Source of the DNA: Mesorhizobium sp.
Lineage (GTDB): Bacteria; Pseudomonadota; Alphaproteobacteria; Rhizobiales; Rhizobiaceae
DNA length: 64,000 nt
NCBI GenBank assembly: GCA_027492275.1
Contig: JAPUFC010000027.1
Coordinates: 40,020-104,019, forward strand
Direction of reading: 5' to 3'
Positions 60,540 through 64,000 of the stretch are shown one piece after another. The notes under the pieces were generated by a model, which ran no database searches, was not told the DNA's origin, and saw only the letters and a program-made list of their open reading frames with translations. The stretch's first letter is position 1, and every line of letters starts with the position of its first letter. A program made the translations under genes and the position numbers.

Positions 60540-61361
60540 ATGAAGAAGATTTCTGTCAGCAGCCTCAATCCGCAGCATTTCAAGCTGTCCGTGGATGAAG
60601 CCGGGATAGCCACCGTGACGCTGAACCGCCCGGAGCGGAAGAATCCGCTGACCTTCGACAGCTATATGGAGCTGACGGATTTCTTCCGGTCGTTAAAATA
60701 TGTCGACGGGATCAAGGTGGTCGTGGTCACGGGCGCGGGCGGCAATTTCTGTTCCGGCGGCGACGTCCACGAAATCATCGGGCCGCTGGTCAAGATGGAC
60801 ATGCCGGGCGTCTACGACTTCACGCAGATGACCGGCGATCTGGTCAAGGCGATCCGCAACTGCCCGCAGCCCGTCATCTCGGCGATCGAGGGCATCTGCG
60901 CCGGGGCCGGCGCGATCATCGCGATGTCCTCCGACCTGCGCGTCGGCACGGCGGCCAGCAAGGTGGCGTTCCTGTTCGTGCGCGTCGGCCTGGCGGGTTG
61001 CGACATGGGCGCCTGCGCCATCCTGCCGCGCATCATCGGCCAAGGGCGCGCCTCGGAGCTCCTCTACACGGGCCGCGTCATGACGGGCGAGGAGGCCGAG
61101 CGCTGGGGCTTCTACAACAGGCTGGCGGTCGCCGGAGAGTCGCTCGACACTGCGCTTGCCGTCGCGCGCGACCTGCGTGCCGGACCGACCTTCGCGCACG
61201 GCCTGACCAAGAAGATGCTCCAGCAGGAGTGGAACATGACCATCGATCAAGCTATCGAGGCCGAGGCGCAGGCGCAGGCCATCGCCATGAAGACCGAGGA
61301 TTTCCGCCGCGCCTACGAGGCGTTCGCGGCAAAGCGGCAGCCGGTCTTCGAAGGAAACTAG
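60540..61361 (+). CDS. Enoyl-CoA hydratase family protein, second copy
   Basis: The 273-residue crotonase has [76 protein letters not shown], typical of hydratases in aromatic acyl-CoA operons, and ends [16 protein letters not shown] 60540 is chosen because GGGAG precedes it; the frame runs to 60378 from a TTG that would run through the promoter. It heads an operon of three catabolic genes followed by a fourth on the same strand, and follows a strong AT-rich promoter. Confidence 0.9.
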   Translation: MKKISVSSLNPQHFKLSVDEAGIATVTLNRPERKNPLTFDSYMELTDFFRSLKYVDGIKVVVVTGAGGNFCSGGDVHEIIGPLVKMDMPGVYDFTQMTGDLVKAIRNCPQPVISAIEGICAGAGAIIAMSSDLRVGTAASKVAFLFVRVGLAGCDMGACAILPRIIGQGRASELLYTGRVMTGEEAERWGFYNRLAVAGESLDTALAVARDLRAGPTFAHGLTKKMLQQEWNMTIDQAIEAEAQAQAIAMKTEDFRRAYEAFAAKRQPVFEGN

Positions 61362-61370
61362 CCGGATCGG

Positions 61371-62144
61371 ATGGCGATGGGGCAGCCCCTTCCACATGCG
61401 TTGGTCACGGGCGGCGGGACGGGTATCGGCCTGGCCGTCGCCCGCCGGCTCGCCTCGACCCACCGGGTGACGATCGTCGGACGGCGGGCGGACGTGTTGC
61501 GCGAGGCGGCGGCGGCGATCGGCGGCGATGTTCAGGCGGTGGCCGCGGACGTGACCGAAGGGTCGGCGGTGGATGCGGCCTTCGCGCAAGCCAGGCGGCG
61601 TTTCGGTCCGGTCTCGGTGCTGGTGAACAATGCCGGCGCGGCGTGGTCCGGCGCGATCCTCGACCAGGACGAGGAGGCCCTGTTGAAGGTGCTGCAACTC
61701 AACGTCGTCCAGGTCCACCGCTGCATCCGTGCGGCGCTGCCCGACATGCTGGAGGCGAGGACGGGGCGCATCGTCAACGTCGCCTCGACGGCGGGGCTGG
61801 TGGGGTATTCCTTCGTGTCTGCCTACTGCGCCGCCAAGCATGCCGTCATCGGCCTGACGCGGGCGCTGGCTCTGGAGCTGGTGCGCAAGGGCGTCACCGT
61901 GAACGCGGTGTGCCCCGGCTACACGGATACGGACCTCGTTTCGACGCAGGTCGAGACGCTGTCGCGGCGTTCGGGCGGCGACGAAGCCTCGATCCGCCAG
62001 AAACTGACCCAGACCATCCCGCTCGGCCGGCTGATCCGGCCCGACGAGGTCGCGGCGGCGGTCGACTATCTGTGCCGGCCCGAGGCCGGCGCAGTGACCG
62101 GCCAGGCGCTCGTCGTGGCCGGCGGCGAATACATGGCGGGGTAG
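61371..62144 (+). CDS. SDR family 3-hydroxyacyl-CoA dehydrogenase-like oxidoreductase
   Basis: The 257-residue short-chain dehydrogenase has GGGTGIGLAVARRLAS, the NNAG motif (LVNNAGAAWSG), and the catalytic Tyr and Lys in ASTAGLVGYSFVSAYCAAKHAVIGLTRALAL. CPGYTDTDLV and PDEVAAAVDYLCRPEAGAVTGQ follow. In related CoA clusters such enzymes oxidise 3-hydroxyacyl-CoA. Nine bases separate it from the hydratase stop. The neighbouring acyl-CoA dehydrogenase starts six bases after its stop. Confidence 0.9.
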   Translation: MAMGQPLPHALVTGGGTGIGLAVARRLASTHRVTIVGRRADVLREAAAAIGGDVQAVAADVTEGSAVDAAFAQARRRFGPVSVLVNNAGAAWSGAILDQDEEALLKVLQLNVVQVHRCIRAALPDMLEARTGRIVNVASTAGLVGYSFVSAYCAAKHAVIGLTRALALELVRKGVTVNAVCPGYTDTDLVSTQVETLSRRSGGDEASIRQKLTQTIPLGRLIRPDEVAAAVDYLCRPEAGAVTGQALVVAGGEYMAG

Positions 62145-62149
62145 CAGGC

Positions 62150-63340
62150 ATGTCGGCTTTCGTTCCGCCCGTCTTGAAATACCCCTTCTTCGGCGAGGAG
62201 CATGCGATCCTCGCCGGCAGGGTTTCGGAGTGGGCCGCGGCCCTGCCCGACGAGGCGGTCGACGATCACGGCGACCTCGACCGCACATGCCGCGCGCTGG
62301 CGCGCAGCCTGGGCGAGGCCGGGCTTTTGGCGGCCGCCGCGCCGCGCCCGGACGCGGGGGGCCGGGTTCGCCACGACGTGCGCTCGCTGTGCCTGACGCG
62401 CCAGATCCTCGCCCACCGGTCCGGCCTGCTCGATTTCGTCTTCGCCCTGCAAGGGCTCGGGTCGGGCGCCATCGCGCTGTTCGGCTCTGCGGAGCAGCGC
62501 GCGCGCTATCTGGCGCCCGCCGGCGAAGGCAAGGCGATGCCGGCCTTCGCCCTGTCCGAGGCGCGCAGCGGCTCCGACGTCGCCAATATCGAGACGTCGG
62601 CGCGCCGCGACGGCGACGGTTACGTGCTGAACGGGCAGAAGACCTGGATATCCAATGCCGGCCTCGCCGACCACTACGTGGTCTTCGCCCGGACTGGAGA
62701 GGGAGCGGGGGCGAAAGGCCTCTCGGCCTTCATCGTCGACGCAGCCAATCCAGGCCTGCGGCTGGTCGAGCGGCTGGAGGTGGTCGCGGCGCATCCGCTC
62801 GGCACCATCGCCTTCGAGGATTGCCGGGTGGATGGTTCAGCGCTGGTCGGGCGGCCGGGCGAGGGCTTCAAGGTGGCGATGGCGACGCTGGACGTGTTCC
62901 GCCCGAGCGTCGCCGCCGCCGCCGCCGGCTTCGCGCGCCGGGCCATCGACGAGGCGCTGGGCTGGACCGTGCAGCGGACGCTCGCGGGGGTCGTGCTGGC
63001 GGACCAGCAGGCGACGCAGATGCGCTTCGCCGACATGGTGACCGAGACGGTCGCCTCCGAACTTCTGATCTACAGCGCCGCCTGGCTTCGTGATGGCGGC
63101 GCGGACCGGATCACCATCGAGGCGGCGATGGCCAAGCTGAAGGCGACGGAGTCCGCGCAGGTGACGATCGATTCGGCCGTGCAGCTTCTGGGCGGCAAGG
63201 GCGTGCTCAAGGGCAATGTCTGCGAGGCGCTCTACCGCGAAATCCGCGCGCTTCGCATCTACGAGGGCACCAGCGAGATCCAGAAGCTGCTGATCGGCAG
63301 GAAAGCCGTCGCCGATGCGCGCGCGGGACAGGCCGGCTGA
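62150..63340 (+). CDS. Acyl-CoA dehydrogenase
   Basis: The 396-residue flavoenzyme desaturates an acyl-CoA at alpha-beta. It has the ACAD signature [16 protein letters not shown], the flavin loop [21 protein letters not shown], and the catalytic region [19 protein letters not shown], where the glutamate in YEGTSEIQ is the general base. The N-terminal domain is less conserved, which is common for substrate-specialised members. It belongs to the same operon as the hydratase and SDR. A role in an alicyclic or aromatic acid pathway is inferred from the neighbours. Confidence 0.92.
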   Translation: MSAFVPPVLKYPFFGEEHAILAGRVSEWAAALPDEAVDDHGDLDRTCRALARSLGEAGLLAAAAPRPDAGGRVRHDVRSLCLTRQILAHRSGLLDFVFALQGLGSGAIALFGSAEQRARYLAPAGEGKAMPAFALSEARSGSDVANIETSARRDGDGYVLNGQKTWISNAGLADHYVVFARTGEGAGAKGLSAFIVDAANPGLRLVERLEVVAAHPLGTIAFEDCRVDGSALVGRPGEGFKVAMATLDVFRPSVAAAAAGFARRAIDEALGWTVQRTLAGVVLADQQATQMRFADMVTETVASELLIYSAAWLRDGGADRITIEAAMAKLKATESAQVTIDSAVQLLGGKGVLKGNVCEALYREIRALRIYEGTSEIQKLLIGRKAVADARAGQAG

Positions 63341-63388
63341 CGCGGGAAGCGTGGGCAGGCCCCGGCGCTTGTTCTATTGGGAGGGGAC

Positions 63389-64000
63389 ATGACAGGTCAC
63401 ATCGCCATCGTCGGCGCCGGTGCCATGGGCGGCTATGTCGGCGGCTATCTGGCCCGGGCAGGGGAGACGGTCACGCTGATCGATCCGTGGCCGGACCACG
63501 TCGCGGCGATCCGGCGCGACGGGCTTGCGCTGGAAGGCATGACCGAGGCGGAGAATTTCCGCGTCGAGATGCGGGCGCTGGACATCAGCGACGTGCCGCA
63601 ACTGGCCTATGACGCGCCGGTGGATATCGCCTTCATCGGCGTGAAATCCTACGACACCGCATGGGCGACGACCATGATCGCGCCCTACCTGTCCGGCGAC
63701 GGCATCGTCGTCTCGCTGCAGAACTGCATCAACGAGCCGGAGATCGCCGGCATCGTCGGATGGGGCCGCACGCTGGGCTGCATCCCGGCCAGGATCGCGG
63801 CCGACGCGCCCGCGCCCGGCCGTGTCCGGCGCAACAGCGTGCTGGCGGGCCTGCCCTATCACGCCTATCGGGTCGGCGAGGTGCATGGACGGGTGACCAG
63901 GCGCGCCGAGCAGCTGGCGTCCCTGCTTTCGGTCGCGGACAGTTGCCGCCGGCTTCGATCTCCGCCGGCGCGTCGTGCGCCTCGGACAGGAGCCGGCGTT
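63389..64000 (+). CDS. 2-dehydropantoate 2-reductase family protein, truncated by the window edge
   Basis: The visible 204 residues start MTGHIAIVGAGAMGGYVGGYLARAGETVTLID, an NADPH-binding Rossmann start of the PanE/ApbA family, followed by VDIAFIGVKSYDT, IVVSLQNCINEPEI and LGCIPARI, also typical. GGAGGGG lies a few bases before ATG 63389. In catabolic clusters the family often acts on 2-oxo acids or as a ketone reductase rather than in pantothenate synthesis. The last 18 residues before the edge do not resemble the family, which may reflect a local frameshift or sequence error. It is open at base 64000. Confidence 0.72.
   Translation, partial: MTGHIAIVGAGAMGGYVGGYLARAGETVTLIDPWPDHVAAIRRDGLALEGMTEAENFRVEMRALDISDVPQLAYDAPVDIAFIGVKSYDTAWATTMIAPYLSGDGIVVSLQNCINEPEIAGIVGWGRTLGCIPARIAADAPAPGRVRRNSVLAGLPYHAYRVGEVHGRVTRRAEQLASLLSVADSCRRLRSPPARRAPRTGAGV

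Overview
The window reads as a high-GC alphaproteobacterial chromosome, most likely Hyphomicrobiales (Rhizobiales) near the Mesorhizobium/Phyllobacteriaceae group. Support comes from a BA14K protein, a UvrB with long N- and C-terminal extensions, extensin-family lipoproteins, DUF3775 and YcgN proteins, a BMFP/UbiK protein beside lgt, a PetPR-like MarR/response-regulator pair, and candidate promoters resembling the EcfG general-stress consensus. No transposase, integrase, phage gene or CRISPR array was seen.

Layout. 0-26 kb is mostly core or envelope material. It holds lgt (cut by the window edge), ubiK-like, ybjN, csaA, a kinase/regulator/MarR trio divergent from a branched-chain aminotransferase, a glyoxalase-II-like hydrolase, two cold-shock genes flanking a Cys/His-repeat secreted protein, a two-domain Kazal-like lipoprotein, uvrB, a SemiSWEET, a thioesterase, a desaturase, an HxlR/flavin-reductase divergon, a CorC-like protein, an LssY-C protein, two extensin paralogues, a proline/arginine-rich OmpA protein and a SIMPL protein. 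A CAU-anticodon tRNA, probably tRNA-Ile2, lies at 26.84 kb.

27.0-41.05 kb is a catabolic divergon around an Lrp-type regulator. Leftwards run two alkylhydroperoxidase-fold proteins, a flavin monooxygenase and a dihydroxyacetophenone-dioxygenase-type cupin. Rightwards run an Asp/Glu-racemase-family protein, hydantoinase/oxoprolinase A and B subunits, and a complete five-gene peptide-type ABC importer. AAATT-cored boxes spaced about 28-29 bp lie on both sides of the regulator. This is the best candidate for an undescribed system.

41.1-48.6 kb is a stress/trehalose block: a YciE ferritin-like protein, then treZ divergent from glgX(treX)-treY, with three GGAAC-N16-NGTT promoter candidates about 35 bases before start codons. 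48.7-54.4 kb holds a ZntR-like MerR regulator, two L,D-transpeptidases around an unknown secreted protein, a ZntA/CadA-type P-type ATPase with its own MerR operator, and a YqaA-like protein.

54.4-64 kb is an acyl-CoA catabolic cluster: a fused hydratase/3-hydroxyacyl-CoA dehydrogenase, a hydratase, a CaiB/BaiF CoA-transferase, a LysR regulator, a BadH-like SDR, then a second hydratase, an SDR, an acyl-CoA dehydrogenase and a ketopantoate-reductase-like gene that runs off the edge. It probably degrades a carboxylic acid, possibly alicyclic or aromatic, as CoA thioesters. Start codons were chosen by Shine-Dalgarno spacing and family length and differ from the longest reading frame for many genes.
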